DNA of 63,590 bases from the IMG/VR virus record IMGVR_UViG_3300014501_000004, positions 1 through 63,590 of that record; one strand, given 5' to 3'. Both the position numbers and the translations under genes were made by a program. This document shows, piece by piece, positions 20,777 through 29,125 of this stretch. Every line of letters begins with the position of its first letter. Position 1 is the stretch's first letter. Under the pieces are notes generated by a model. The model was not told the DNA's origin. It worked only from the letters and a program-made list of their open reading frames with translations, and did no database searches. The stretch is from a virus.

Positions 20777-21301
20777 ATGAACCCGACAATGACGCTGCAA
20801 TCCATCCGCGACAAGTCACCTTGCGCCGACGGTTGGAAAAAACTGCTTGCCTCGCTCGGTTATTCGAACGGCGCATTCGATCCCGCGCGCCTGGTCTCGC
20901 TTGGCGACATCGCCAGATCCAACGACGCGGCCGACGCGCTATGGTGCATTCGCGCGCTAGACTGGAAAGACATCGCGGTTAGGCGCGCGGTCATTGCCGG
21001 CGCGGTTTTGCCGGCGGTCAAGCGCGCGGCGGCGCACACAAAAGACAAACGAGTATTTGAAGCGATCGACATTATCGAACGCTGGTGCGCGGGAGACGTT
21101 AAGGCTGATCTTGATAAGGCGCGCAAGTTAGCTCGTGCCTACGCCGTCGACGCCGTCTACGCCGTCGACGCCGTCTACGCCGTCTACGCCGTCTACGCCG
21201 TCGCCGCCGACGTCGCCGTCTACGCCGCCGACGTCGCCCGCAAGCGCAAAAGGGAACAACAGCGCCTGGATATCATCGCGGCATTTCCTCCAATCAATTA
21301 A
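20777..21301 (+). CDS. Imm-5-like phage protein with Ala/Val/Tyr repeat tail
   Basis: A 174-residue protein. The first 120 residues (SPCADGWKKLLASLGYSNGA and DAADALWCIRALDW) match a small family of 'putative immunity protein'-like phage proteins. The last 50 contain a tandem repeat of VDAVYA units encoded by nine-base repeats. Such repeat tails vary in number between relatives. A role in DNA or protein binding is unproven. The ribosome site is weak; an ATG at 20789 is in frame. Confidence 0.55.
   Translation: MNPTMTLQSIRDKSPCADGWKKLLASLGYSNGAFDPARLVSLGDIARSNDAADALWCIRALDWKDIAVRRAVIAGAVLPAVKRAAAHTKDKRVFEAIDIIERWCAGDVKADLDKARKLARAYAVDAVYAVDAVYAVYAVYAVAADVAVYAADVARKRKREQQRLDIIAAFPPIN
21137..21238 (+). 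repeat. Nine-base tandem repeats
   Basis: Repeats of the type GTCTACGCC / GTCGACGCC run about eleven times, interrupted by GCCGCCGAC units. They encode the Val-Tyr-Ala / Val-Asp-Ala tail. Slippage would change copy number without a frameshift. Confidence 0.8.
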
Positions 21302-21403
21302 CCCCAACAAAAGAGCACCCAAAGCAAAACAGGACTTGCAATCCGTTCTTTACTATGTACAATAATCCACGCAATCTTGCAGTCCCACACAGGAGCGACG
21401 CAA

Positions 21404-21787
21404 ATGAAAATATCTAAAACCGAACGCGAGCGTTGTCTCGCCGAACTTCACAAGATTCTCAAACCTGGCGATACCGTCCACACAATCTTGGATCACGTGA
21501 GCCGGTCCGGCATGTCGCGAGATATTCGCGTTATCGTGATGAAAACCGACGACAAGGGCGAGCCCTACATTCTGCACCCCAATTACCTTGTCTCGCAAGT
21601 TCTAGGCGTGCCGCAGGCCAAGCGTGATGGCCTCAAGATGGGCGGTTGCGGGATGGATATGGGCTTTCAGCTCGTTTATTGCCTCGGTGCCGCGATGTGG
21701 CCCAAAGGCACGGCTAAGCCGCACGGCACGCGCAACGGCGAGCCGGACAGTGATGGTGGTTACGCGCTCAAGCAACGATGGCTGTGA
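21404..21787 (+). CDS. Conserved phage protein with SRSGMSR motif
   Basis: A 127-residue protein. LKPGDTVHTILDHVSRSGMS, a central beta region and MGGCGMDMGFQLVYCLG recur in many phages of several host groups without a known role. AGGAG lies nine bases upstream of the ATG. It ends DGGYALKQRWL and overlaps the next gene by ten bases. Confidence 0.65.
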   Translation: MKISKTERERCLAELHKILKPGDTVHTILDHVSRSGMSRDIRVIVMKTDDKGEPYILHPNYLVSQVLGVPQAKRDGLKMGGCGMDMGFQLVYCLGAAMWPKGTAKPHGTRNGEPDSDGGYALKQRWL

Positions 21788-22011
21788 TGGTACGCCTAAC
21801 CCTCTCCGGCCTCCCCTGGATCGCCTACAGCCCGTCCGTGTACGAGCTGCAAGGCTATCCCGTCCGCCTCGCCTACGACGGCGCGGCCTGGTATCTCTCG
21901 ATCGACAACGCCTGGGACGGCGCCCGCCCCTGGCCCTCCCGTGACGCAGCCGCGGCAGCAATCGCCGCCGCATTTTTGGAACATCAGATGCAGGAGCAAG
22001 GTTTGATATGA
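21778..22011 (+). CDS. Hypothetical protein
   Basis: A 77-residue protein of short strands (LPWIAYSPSVYELQGYPVRL) and a C-terminal Ala-rich helix. It overlaps both neighbours. No motif is recognised. Confidence 0.5.
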   Translation: MAVMVRLTLSGLPWIAYSPSVYELQGYPVRLAYDGAAWYLSIDNAWDGARPWPSRDAAAAAIAAAFLEHQMQEQGLI

Positions 22012-22346
22012 GCGACTTCAAACAGGACGACAACGAAACGCCCGTAGTATTCCGCGCCGATCGCGAAGCCGGCGTGCTCTGGATAACAGCGGTATTCCCC
22101 TGCGAACCTGCCGACATCTTTGGCGACAAGTTCACAATCTACCAACACGTCGGGCAGCACGGCGCTGGCGCCGCGCAATGGTATTGGCGCACGCGCGCTG
22201 CCAGGCCCGACGAATATGCGGACCTCAAGCGTGAACTGGAGTCCGCGCCTTACGGTTACCGACTCAAGGTCTACAAGCGCGTGCAGCCCTGGATGCGCGA
22301 CGCCCGGCACGCTGAGGCCAAACGGTTGCGCGAGTGCGCGGCATGA
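22008..22346 (+). CDS. Hypothetical protein
   Basis: A 112-residue acidic protein starting MSDFKQDDNETPVVFRADRE. A beta-rich first half with VLWITAVFP is followed by helices. ATGA overlaps occur at both ends. No domain is recognised. Confidence 0.55.
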   Translation: MSDFKQDDNETPVVFRADREAGVLWITAVFPCEPADIFGDKFTIYQHVGQHGAGAAQWYWRTRAARPDEYADLKRELESAPYGYRLKVYKRVQPWMRDARHAEAKRLRECAA

Positions 22347-22540
22347 AGCGCAGCGCCAAGGCTTGGCGCGGCATGGCGCTATGGGCCGAACGCAAGGCTG
22401 ACGAGGCCGCAGTATCCAACGAACCTTGGGCGCTGGGCAACCTGCGCACCTATCAGAACTACGCTTCGAAGTGGTGGAGCGAACATTACAAAGCGGCGCG
22501 GGAGGAACCGGAATGCCCGACAACAACAACAAAGAACTAA
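22343..22540 (+). CDS. Hypothetical protein
   Basis: A 65-residue protein starting MKRSAKAWRGMALWAERKAD, helical and basic at the start, rich in Trp. The ATG overlaps the upstream stop. Function unknown. Confidence 0.5.
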   Translation: MKRSAKAWRGMALWAERKADEAAVSNEPWALGNLRTYQNYASKWWSEHYKAAREEPECPTTTTKN

Positions 22541-22842
22541 AACGTCTCACGCGGGCGTTCGCTGCACGACGCGGCAATCAGGAACGCGAGCAGCCGCCGC
22601 TACAATTCAAGGGATATGATTTGACGTTCGATGGGGGATTCCCAATGCCAAAAAAGCGCAGGCGAGTTTTGTATAAATTGCACGTATCGCTATTTTTGGC
22701 TAACTTCAGCAATAAACGCATTTACGATAGTACCGCGCAGAACGCAAATCTCGCAATGTTCGATGCACTGCAGATCGCGGTGAACCTTTGCGCGCAGTTT
22801 CCCATTGTCGAGCGTTTTGAAATTGAGGTAAAATCAAAATGA
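22513..22842 (+). CDS. Hypothetical protein
   Basis: A 109-residue protein starting MPDNNNKELKRLTRAFAARR after GGAGGAACCGGA. The basic N-terminus is followed by a strand-helix-strand part (YKLHVSLFLANFSNKRIYDS ... FPIVERFEIEV). It overlaps the preceding gene by 28 bases. No family is recognised. Confidence 0.5.
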   Translation: MPDNNNKELKRLTRAFAARRGNQEREQPPLQFKGYDLTFDGGFPMPKKRRRVLYKLHVSLFLANFSNKRIYDSTAQNANLAMFDALQIAVNLCAQFPIVERFEIEVKSK

Positions 22843-23039
22843 GCACGAGCTACGGCACTATTAAACTGCGTGACGGCAGTACCCTAGAAGTCGAGGCGTT
22901 TGGCGTATCGGGATGCGTCAAATTATTACCCGATGTTTTCGCAAGTGGCGGGGGGATCGCTATTGACGACCCCGCGCAAATAGACGCGCTTATATCGCTG
23001 TTGGAGATCGCACGCGACCACGTGTGGGAACGGACGTGA
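22839..23039 (+). CDS. Hypothetical protein
   Basis: A 66-residue protein with strands TIKLRDGSTLEVEAFG and a helix DALISLLEIARDHV. The start overlaps the upstream stop (ATGA), and its stop overlaps the GTG of the next gene. Function unknown. Confidence 0.5.
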   Translation: MSTSYGTIKLRDGSTLEVEAFGVSGCVKLLPDVFASGGGIAIDDPAQIDALISLLEIARDHVWERT

Positions 23040-23143
23040 CCTCCTTCCTCGCCCACCTCTCCCTCGGCCTCGGCCTGGGATGGCTGACCTGGCGGCTGGC
23101 ACCCCGATGGCTGAGTGGGAGGATTCCAAAGCGAAAGCCCTAG
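23036..23143 (+). CDS. 35-residue membrane peptide
   Basis: Starts MTSFLAHLSLGLGLGWLTWR from a GTG overlapping the upstream stop. One short hydrophobic segment is followed by a basic tail (SGRIPKRKP). The next 56 bases hold a hairpin (GCGGGA / TCCCGT arms) and no gene. Confidence 0.45.
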   Translation: MTSFLAHLSLGLGLGWLTWRLAPRWLSGRIPKRKP

Positions 23144-23199
23144 CGCGGGAACCAATCCCGTGCTAAGGCGTTTCCCGCACCTACCCCCGGAAACCGAGC

Positions 23200-23412
23200 A
23201 TGGGCAGCCGATTCGATCCCAGCGACCGCCACAACGACGATATTGTCGCAGCGGTTGATCGCGCGTCCCGTCATATCGCCCAGACCCTCAACGCAGGGTT
23301 TCACCTGCTGGTCGCGGCAGCAAGCCCGCAAACCGACAACTCAGCCGAGATCGAGGCCGCTGCCAAAAAGCTCAACGACCTCACCGCCACGTTAACCAAG
23401 TCCACAACCTGA
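23200..23412 (+). CDS. Hypothetical helical protein
   Basis: A 70-residue protein with a long helical region (DIVAAVDRASRHIAQTLNAG and AEIEAAAKKLNDLTATL) suited to oligomerisation. It lies 16 bases before the IPT/TIG-domain gene and may be its partner. Function unknown. Confidence 0.5.
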   Translation: MGSRFDPSDRHNDDIVAAVDRASRHIAQTLNAGFHLLVAAASPQTDNSAEIEAAAKKLNDLTATLTKSTT

Positions 23413-23428
23413 GAGAAGGAATCCCCCA

Positions 23429-23899
23429 ATGGCCGGCCCCGTCGACCCCGAGACCCAGGCAATCGCCGATCTCAATTCCGCCGTCACCGACATCGGTACC
23501 GCGATCGCCGCTGAAATTACCGCACTGCAAAACGCCATGAACGCGCAAGGCGTCAACAACACCCCGGCGATCGAGGCCAGCGTATCCAATTTGCGCAGCC
23601 TCGTCAGTGCGCTCAAGCAGTCCGCGGGCGCCCCCGTCGTCACCCCGGCCTCGCCCATCGTCAGTTCGATCTCGCCGAGTGCCGGCCCGATCGCAGGCGG
23701 CACCTCGGTCACTGTCACCGGCACGGGCCTCACAGGCGCCACGGGCGTCACCGTTGGTGGAACGCCGGCCACCGCCGTCCTGGCAGGTTCCGACACGTCC
23801 CTGACCTTCACAACCCCGGCAAGCGCCGCCGGACCCGCCTCGGTGATCGTCACGACCCCGAACGGGGCCAGCTCGCCCCAGGTGTTCACCTACTCCTGA
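23429..23899 (+). CDS. IPT/TIG-domain protein
   Basis: A 156-residue protein. Residues 1-65 are a helical, coiled-coil-like region with Ala/Asn-rich heptads. Residues 75-156 form one IPT/TIG Ig-like domain (ISPSAGPIAGGTSVTVTGTG, then GVTVGGTPA and a last VIVTTPNGASSP). Such domains occur on virion surfaces and as decoration proteins that bind glycans. It lies outside the structural operon, and its 3' end overlaps the primase stop by ten bases, convergently. Confidence 0.7.
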   Translation: MAGPVDPETQAIADLNSAVTDIGTAIAAEITALQNAMNAQGVNNTPAIEASVSNLRSLVSALKQSAGAPVVTPASPIVSSISPSAGPIAGGTSVTVTGTGLTGATGVTVGGTPATAVLAGSDTSLTFTTPASAAGPASVIVTTPNGASSPQVFTYS

Positions 23900-26103
23900 T
23901 CCACCGCGGAGCGACGGTACCGCCAGATCCTGGTGCCGTCGCTCTCGCGCTTCTGGTAGCGCATAAATTTAAGCTGATGCAGCACGCGGCCGGCCTTGAT
24001 CGTGTCCGACTGCTTCATGGCATCGGGGCGCATCTGGATAAACTGGTTATCGCAAAGCACCTCATGAACCGACACGTCCGTTTTGATTTTGTCGGGCATG
24101 TTGAGATATTTGTGAATCAGCTCGTGCCAGCCTTCGGTTTGCATCCTCTTTTCCTGTTCCTCGGCAGCTGCTTTCCACAAGCGTTCAGGCAGGAAGTGCG
24201 ACACGCCGCTGGTCTCCAGCCACGACGCCTCGGCCCATAACTGGTCTCGGTCCCGCCGCAGGCTGCCCAGGTCGATGCTGCGCACGCTCACGGGCCAGAA
24301 CCGCCGGTTGCCGGTATCGTCCTGCAGATATTCGCCCTGATTGGTCGAGCCGAAGAAAATGGTGCGACGCGGCTGGCTGATGCTGTAGCGGCCGTAGGCG
24401 GGTCTCGCGCGGTCCGATTTGCGTGAGGCGAACGACTTGACGTGTTCCAGATCGGCCTTGCGCATTCCATTCAATTCGCCGATTTCGTACAGCCACACGC
24501 CTTCGGTCAATTCCTGCTGCTTGCGGTCGTCGACGCCCAGGATCGACTGGTCGCTGAAGTTCTCAGTGCCGGCCAGTATCTCGATCGCCTCGGACTTGCC
24601 TAGTCCCTGCTTGCCTTCGAGCACGATGATCTGGTCGAACTTGGTTCCGGGGTTGCGCGCCCGTCTCACCGCGGCCACCAGCGTCAGTCGGCCGATCGCC
24701 GAGTTCAGCTCGTTGTCGTCGGCGCCGAGATAGGCCGCAAGCCAGCGGTCGAGCCGCGGCACGCCGTCCCATCTCACGCTGTCCAGATAGTCGAGCACCG
24801 GATCGAACCGCCGCGCGAGACATAAAATTTCACAGGCATCGCTGACGTTCTGCTTGTTCGGATCGAACCCCCAGCGGTATCGGATGACGTCGCGGATGAT
24901 GGATACCACATGGTCCGACAGCTCCGCCGAGTTCCATTTGTTGATCAGCTCGCCCCCGACCAGCATCCGGTTATGGAACAAATCGTACCGGCATTGCAGG
25001 CCGAGCGCGCCGATGGCGACCTTGGCGTTGGTCATGGTCGAGCGGATCTTGCCCTCCTCGGTCATATCCGGAAAAAATATGGCCTGCGACGGGGCGGTAA
25101 AGGCCGCTGGGAGCGCGGGCTCGGCGTGATGGCCGTTGAGGGTGGGCTGCGGCCTCGGCGTTGCCGGCGGGCTTGCCAGAGGCGGTACGCCGCCATTCCA
25201 GCCCGCTTGTCGGGCGAGGTGATAGATCGTCCCCGCGGTCACGCCCGAGCGTCTGAACGAGTGCCATTTTTCTTCGAGCACGGCGAGCGCATATTTATCC
25301 GGGCATAATTGCGACCACTCATCCCAGAGCTGGAACCCGAGGTCGGTGCCGTCGCCACGCTCCCAGCCTAAGTCTTTCAGCGCCATGCCGACCTGGAACC
25401 AGGTCTCATACTGATTCGCCGGGATGGCCTGCAAGGCGCTGGTTAGCCGGGCTTGCTCGGATGCGGACCAAACCGTTTTTAGAGCTTCCGACGCTATCTC
25501 GCTGACGTTGTTGGACGATCCTCGAAGATATGCAGGCACAGGACCGAGATGAGCAAAACTTTCGATCCTATTTTTATTCGCATTGTCATCAGCTTGCACC
25601 AAACTGTTAAGAAGCCATAGAGGTAAATCGGCAATTGGTAATGGACTCAGCCACTTGTACGTAAACTTTGACCTAGCATTCACACTCGGCGGCAGCACGG
25701 TCCAGCCGCCATGTGCCTTGATGTCAATCCCGTCGTCGCCCGACTTTTGCCGCGGCTCGTTGTGGGTCCGGATGTGGCTTCCAGCCGGCGCCCGGAAATA
25801 AAAATGAAGCCCTCTGGCCGTTTGCGCGACCGCGGTGCGCGGGGCGCCGCCGTGCGCGGCCATGATGCCTTGCAGCCGCGCCAGCGCGCTCGGGCCGTCG
25901 GCGTCGATCACCACGATATCGCCCAGCGCTACGGCGAGGTTGGCTGTGGGTCGCTCGGTCCACCACGCCTCGATCGTCGCTGGGTCCGCGGTGGCGTCCA
26001 GGTGGCCGTGAGAGCCCTTCAGCGGCGTCTTGTAGCCGGTGATCCGGAAGACAGGCCAGCCGAGCTTCGCGTAGGCCAAGGCCCAGACCTTCATGTTCGA
26101 CAT
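23890..26103 (-). CDS. Primase-polymerase / VapE-type helicase fusion
   Basis: About 737 residues. The N-terminal AEP primase-polymerase domain has NLAVALGDIVVIDADG (catalytic Asp-x-Asp near 67-69), then HFYF and the IDIKAHGGWTVLPPS segment. A linker is followed by a VapE/D5-like P-loop ATPase with EGKQGLGKSEA (Walker A, near residue 500) and an arginine-rich sensor region (GNRRFWP). It should prime and unwind DNA at the origin. The start MSNMKVWALAYAKLG is chosen; a longer N-terminus from 26208 is unlike the family. It is the only leftward gene in the replication region. Confidence 0.88.
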   Translation of the reverse strand: MSNMKVWALAYAKLGWPVFRITGYKTPLKGSHGHLDATADPATIEAWWTERPTANLAVALGDIVVIDADGPSALARLQGIMAAHGGAPRTAVAQTARGLHFYFRAPAGSHIRTHNEPRQKSGDDGIDIKAHGGWTVLPPSVNARSKFTYKWLSPLPIADLPLWLLNSLVQADDNANKNRIESFAHLGPVPAYLRGSSNNVSEIASEALKTVWSASEQARLTSALQAIPANQYETWFQVGMALKDLGWERGDGTDLGFQLWDEWSQLCPDKYALAVLEEKWHSFRRSGVTAGTIYHLARQAGWNGGVPPLASPPATPRPQPTLNGHHAEPALPAAFTAPSQAIFFPDMTEEGKIRSTMTNAKVAIGALGLQCRYDLFHNRMLVGGELINKWNSAELSDHVVSIIRDVIRYRWGFDPNKQNVSDACEILCLARRFDPVLDYLDSVRWDGVPRLDRWLAAYLGADDNELNSAIGRLTLVAAVRRARNPGTKFDQIIVLEGKQGLGKSEAIEILAGTENFSDQSILGVDDRKQQELTEGVWLYEIGELNGMRKADLEHVKSFASRKSDRARPAYGRYSISQPRRTIFFGSTNQGEYLQDDTGNRRFWPVSVRSIDLGSLRRDRDQLWAEASWLETSGVSHFLPERLWKAAAEEQEKRMQTEGWHELIHKYLNMPDKIKTDVSVHEVLCDNQFIQMRPDAMKQSDTIKAGRVLHQLKFMRYQKRESDGTRIWRYRRSAVDQE

Positions 26104-26175
26104 GAGAAGCCCGTGTGCACCGTGTTGAATTGGTTTGGCAAAAGCTGCCCCTTGCAATCTTCCCGGAAGTCGGTA

Positions 26176-26201
26176 GAGTGGGGCCGTCAATCTTCCCACT
26201 C
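26176..26201 (+). ncRNA. Hairpin of a possible small RNA
   Basis: GAGTGGG at 26176-26182 pairs with CCCACTC at 26195-26201. It precedes the terminator at 26215-26245 on the same strand in a gap (26104-26391) with no plus-strand gene before it. Together they look like the body and end of a small RNA starting within the previous 60-100 bases. A leader attenuator for the gene at 26392 is the alternative. Confidence 0.35.
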
Positions 26202-26214
26202 GGATCAAACTTCG

Positions 26215-26245
26215 CCCTCGGCCTTACACGCCGGGGGTTTTTCTT
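26215..26245 (+). terminator. Rho-independent terminator
   Basis: CCTCGGC (26216-26222) pairs with GCCGGGG (26230-26236) around a seven-base loop and is followed by G and TTTTTCTT. It is the clearest intrinsic terminator I see. It points right and lies 147 bases before the TOPRIM gene start, so it ends antisense or small-RNA transcription, or acts as an attenuator. Confidence 0.75.
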
Positions 26246-26391
26246 GTGCTATGGTTGCTCGCAAGGCGCTGGCTCGTCAAGCACAATTTTTCGAACCCCC
26301 TCGCGCAACAATATTTTTTCGCCCGTTCGTAGTTTTTACTATTTACAATCGCAAAAATTAGCGCATATTGGCGGGAACAAGGAGATTGACA

Positions 26392-27291
26392 GTGCGCGAG
26401 AAATTCATCGACCGAAAATTTAGTGTTGCAAGCTCGGCAATCATCGTCACCGCGAACGACATCTTGTCCGAGTACGAAGCCCAGGGTCTCGTGCTCACGC
26501 TGCGCCAGCTTTATTATCAATTCGTCGCCCGCGGCCTCATCCCCAACAAACAGAGTGAGTACAAGCGCCTCGGCTCGATCATCAACGACGCGCGGCTCGC
26601 CGGCTTGATCGACTGGAACATGATGGAAGATCGGACACGCACATTGCGCACCATCTCGTCGTGGGACTCGCCAGCTTCGATCGTTGAGGTTGTCGCCAAG
26701 CAGTATCAAGAAGATCTCTGGGCTTCGCAGGCATACCGGCCGGAGGTGTGGATCGAGAAGGACGCGCTGGTCGGTGTGATCGAGCGCGCGTGCCGCGAAT
26801 TGCGTGTCGAATTCTTTGCTTGCCGTGGTTACTCGTCGCAATCTGCGCAATACGAAGCAGGACATCGTTTTCGGCGGTACATTGAAGCCGGGCAGACGCC
26901 CGTGGTGTTTCACTTCGGCGATCACGATCCCAGCGGTATCGACATGACACGCGATAACGCAGATCGGCTCTCGATGTTTGCAATAGAAGAAGTCGATGTC
27001 CGGCGCCTGGCGCTGACTTTCGAACAGGTCGAGCAATATAGTCCGCCGCCCAATCCTGCGAAGGAGAGCGACAGCCGGCACGAGGCTTATGCTGCGAAGT
27101 ATGGCAACGAGTCCTGGGAGCTAGATGCCTTGGAGCCGACGGTGATCGACAACCTCATCCGAACCAACGTCGAGTCGTTAATCGACCGCAAGAAATGGAA
27201 AGCGGCACAGCGCTCGGAAAAAGAAAATCGTGACAAGCTCGTTCTCGTCAGCAATAAATGGGACGACGTCGCCGAGTTTGTGTCGGAGTAA
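26392..27291 (+). CDS. TOPRIM (TopoVI-A/Spo11-like) phage protein
   Basis: A 299-residue protein. The N-terminal region LTLRQLYYQFVARGLIPN then RLAGLIDWNMMEDRTR resembles a winged-helix domain of TopoVI-A/Spo11 relatives. The C-terminal part has the TOPRIM signature: PEVWIEKDALVGVIERAC with the acidic residue, and FHFGDHDPSGIDM with the Asp-x-Asp pair. It may cleave or bind DNA like a topoisomerase subunit. No B subunit is seen. A GTG start at 26392 has a perfect AAGGAG seven bases upstream. It is the first gene of the replication operon. Confidence 0.72.
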   Translation: MREKFIDRKFSVASSAIIVTANDILSEYEAQGLVLTLRQLYYQFVARGLIPNKQSEYKRLGSIINDARLAGLIDWNMMEDRTRTLRTISSWDSPASIVEVVAKQYQEDLWASQAYRPEVWIEKDALVGVIERACRELRVEFFACRGYSSQSAQYEAGHRFRRYIEAGQTPVVFHFGDHDPSGIDMTRDNADRLSMFAIEEVDVRRLALTFEQVEQYSPPPNPAKESDSRHEAYAAKYGNESWELDALEPTVIDNLIRTNVESLIDRKKWKAAQRSEKENRDKLVLVSNKWDDVAEFVSE

Positions 27292-27298
27292 AAACGCA

Positions 27299-27493
27299 AT
27301 GATATTTCACTCCGACCCCGAACGCCCGGCCCTTCTCGACATGGCGAAGCTGCGTCTCGACCAATGCTGGCGGCGCAAGGAGATCGGCGATACGACCTAT
27401 GTTCGCAGCCTGTTTTGTCTCGACGGCCGACGCTATACCGCCGACGTCGCAACCTCGGAACTGAACCTTCTCAAGATGGAGCGCCGACAATGA
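27299..27493 (+). CDS. Hypothetical protein
   Basis: A 64-residue protein starting MIFHSDPERPALLDMAKLRL and ending in an RRQ tail. It overlaps the next gene by four bases. Longer in-frame starts would run back into the TOPRIM gene. No motif is recognised. Confidence 0.5.
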   Translation: MIFHSDPERPALLDMAKLRLDQCWRRKEIGDTTYVRSLFCLDGRRYTADVATSELNLLKMERRQ

Positions 27494-27669
27494 ACTGGAT
27501 TTGCATCGGAATTCTGGCCGGCTCGCTGATCACCAGCCTGCACGACAACAGGGAAGCCTGCGAGGGACGAGCGGTGACGCTGCGCGAAGCCAAGGCTGTC
27601 GTGAAGTGCGTCGAGATGCCAAGCGCGACTATTAGCTTCAGCACTACTTGCTGCGCGCTAGGTCGGTAA
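27490..27669 (+). CDS. Small Cys-rich, probably exported protein
   Basis: A 59-residue protein with a short hydrophobic N-terminus (MNWICIGILAGSLITSL) that could be a signal anchor, and five Cys residues in all, two of them adjacent near the C-terminus. ATGA overlap at the start, TAATG at the end. Function unknown. Confidence 0.45.
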   Translation: MNWICIGILAGSLITSLHDNREACEGRAVTLREAKAVVKCVEMPSATISFSTTCCALGR

Positions 27670-27914
27670 TGGGCCGTAACCGGACCGACTCGACCCCTCA
27701 AGGCAAGCGCGCCAAGGCCTGGCGCGAGCGGGTCAAGCTGTCCCCGCAGGATCTGGCCGACGCCACCGGGTACAGCCTGGAAGCCGTGTACCAGTACGAG
27801 CGAGGCATCCGGGCCGACGGGAGCAAGTTGAGCGACTGGGCATGGCAGCGCTACCAGATGGCCTGCGCTGCGGTCGATCATCAGAAGCGGAGCGGGAGGG
27901 AGTTCGCGTGGTGA
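27669..27914 (+). CDS. XRE-family HTH regulator
   Basis: An 81-residue protein. WRERVKLSPQDLADATGYSL followed by EAVYQYERGIR is a Cro/C1-type HTH. It would bind operators in the replication region. The start overlaps the preceding TAA. It is followed by two winged-helix-like proteins, so this stretch is a small regulatory block. Confidence 0.75.
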   Translation: MGRNRTDSTPQGKRAKAWRERVKLSPQDLADATGYSLEAVYQYERGIRADGSKLSDWAWQRYQMACAAVDHQKRSGREFAW

Positions 27915-28201
27915 AAATCTGCGAATGCTGTGGGCATCCGGTGCCGGAGTACGACGCGCTGTCCGGCATGACGCGCGGGCAACAGGCGATCTTCGAGGCC
28001 GTGGAAAAAGCCGGGACAGCCGGTATTCGTCGTACTGCCTTGATGAACGCGATATACAGTCACGATCCCAACGGTGGTCCCGAGTACATGGGTGTGCTCA
28101 ATGTCCAGCGCGCCAAAATGAAACCCGTTTTGGAAAAGCACGGGCTTAAAATCGTGACAGTCAATTCGGGCGGCACACGCTGGAGACTGGAAAAACTATG
28201 A
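27911..28201 (+). CDS. Zinc-knuckle winged-helix protein
   Basis: A 96-residue protein starting MKICECCGHPVPEYDALSGM from a GTG overlapping the upstream stop. A Cys cluster is followed by a winged-helix pattern (RGQQAIFEAVEKAGTAGIRR ... YMGVLNVQRAKMKPVL). Proteins of this plan are common in phage early regions and probably bind DNA. Confidence 0.6.
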   Translation: MKICECCGHPVPEYDALSGMTRGQQAIFEAVEKAGTAGIRRTALMNAIYSHDPNGGPEYMGVLNVQRAKMKPVLEKHGLKIVTVNSGGTRWRLEKL

Positions 28202-28614
28202 ACATCACCCCCGACGAAACAACCGTCCTGCTGATTGCCGCCAAGGGCGAGCCGATGATGCCGATAGGCCGATGGGCGGAGCCGACCAAGGCGTTGATCG
28301 CCAAGGGCCTGCTGGTCGCTCGCGGCCATCCCGGCGATCCCACCGGCCATTTCAACAACTACATCACGCCCGCCGGCATGGCTGCTGCCGAAGACCTCGA
28401 CAAGCAGGAAGATCAGGCGCTGGCCGACGTCATCAATCTGTCCCGCGGGGTCACTCACGCCCAGAACAAGGCAGCGGCCAGCGCCGAGCAGATCGCCGTG
28501 CAGCTGGTCGACCTCGCCGAGCTGTCGTCCAAAACGATCGGCGATGCCAAGATCGAGGCGCTGCGCAACTGGGCGCGAGTGATTCTTGAACGGGCGCTGG
28601 AGATGATGAAGTGA
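28198..28614 (+). CDS. Winged-helix-like regulator, hypothetical
   Basis: A 138-residue protein. Residues 1-60 read like a winged helix (TKALIAKGLLVARGHPGD, then FNNYITPAGM), and the rest is helical with AAASAEQIAVQLVDLAELSS, perhaps a dimerisation coil. ATGA overlap with the previous gene. No family is certain. Confidence 0.55.
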   Translation: MNITPDETTVLLIAAKGEPMMPIGRWAEPTKALIAKGLLVARGHPGDPTGHFNNYITPAGMAAAEDLDKQEDQALADVINLSRGVTHAQNKAAASAEQIAVQLVDLAELSSKTIGDAKIEALRNWARVILERALEMMK

Positions 28615-28805
28615 GCGACATTGACAATCCAGCGGATGATCGCATCGAGCCTGTATATCGTTGCATGCCGTTCTGGGACCGAGGATTCGAAGTAGCGAAG
28701 CGTTGGTACCACGAGGAATGGGACGGTTCGTATATTCAGCTCACCCTAGCGCGCGATATCGCGCAAGCTATCGAAGTCGAAGTCGAACGAGCGCTGACAA
28801 AATGA
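28611..28805 (+). CDS. Hypothetical acidic protein
   Basis: A 64-residue protein with GFEVAKRWYHEEWDGSYIQL and a last helix EVEVERALTK. GTGA and ATGA overlaps at the two ends. Function unknown. Confidence 0.5.
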   Translation: MSDIDNPADDRIEPVYRCMPFWDRGFEVAKRWYHEEWDGSYIQLTLARDIAQAIEVEVERALTK

Positions 28806-29125
28806 TCGACCCGGACGCCCAGTTCTTTATCCAGCATCCGGACCGTCAGGTCCGCATCCGCCTGCCGGTTAAGACCGCGCATCGTGACCAGCAACGCGCC
28901 GTGCGTTATCTGAACGAGTGCGAGATCGAATTCCGTCACCTCGGCGGCCACGATCCCAGGCGCCGCCGGATCATCGCCGTTCGGCTGCCCGCCGACCACG
29001 CCACGCATCCCAACACGATCATGAAAATTCCATTCCTGGCGTTCGCCGACGAGACGATCGAGGACAGGGACGACGTGCTGTTGCCGTTGTTGCAGGCGAT
29101 CATGGTGCAGGAGGCGCAGTCATGA
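28802..29125 (+). CDS. Hypothetical protein
   Basis: A 107-residue protein starting MIDPDAQFFIQHPDRQVRIR, a basic strand-rich fold with RRRRIIAVRLPA, then an acidic helical end. The ATG overlaps the upstream stop. No family is recognised. Confidence 0.5.
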   Translation: MIDPDAQFFIQHPDRQVRIRLPVKTAHRDQQRAVRYLNECEIEFRHLGGHDPRRRRIIAVRLPADHATHPNTIMKIPFLAFADETIEDRDDVLLPLLQAIMVQEAQS

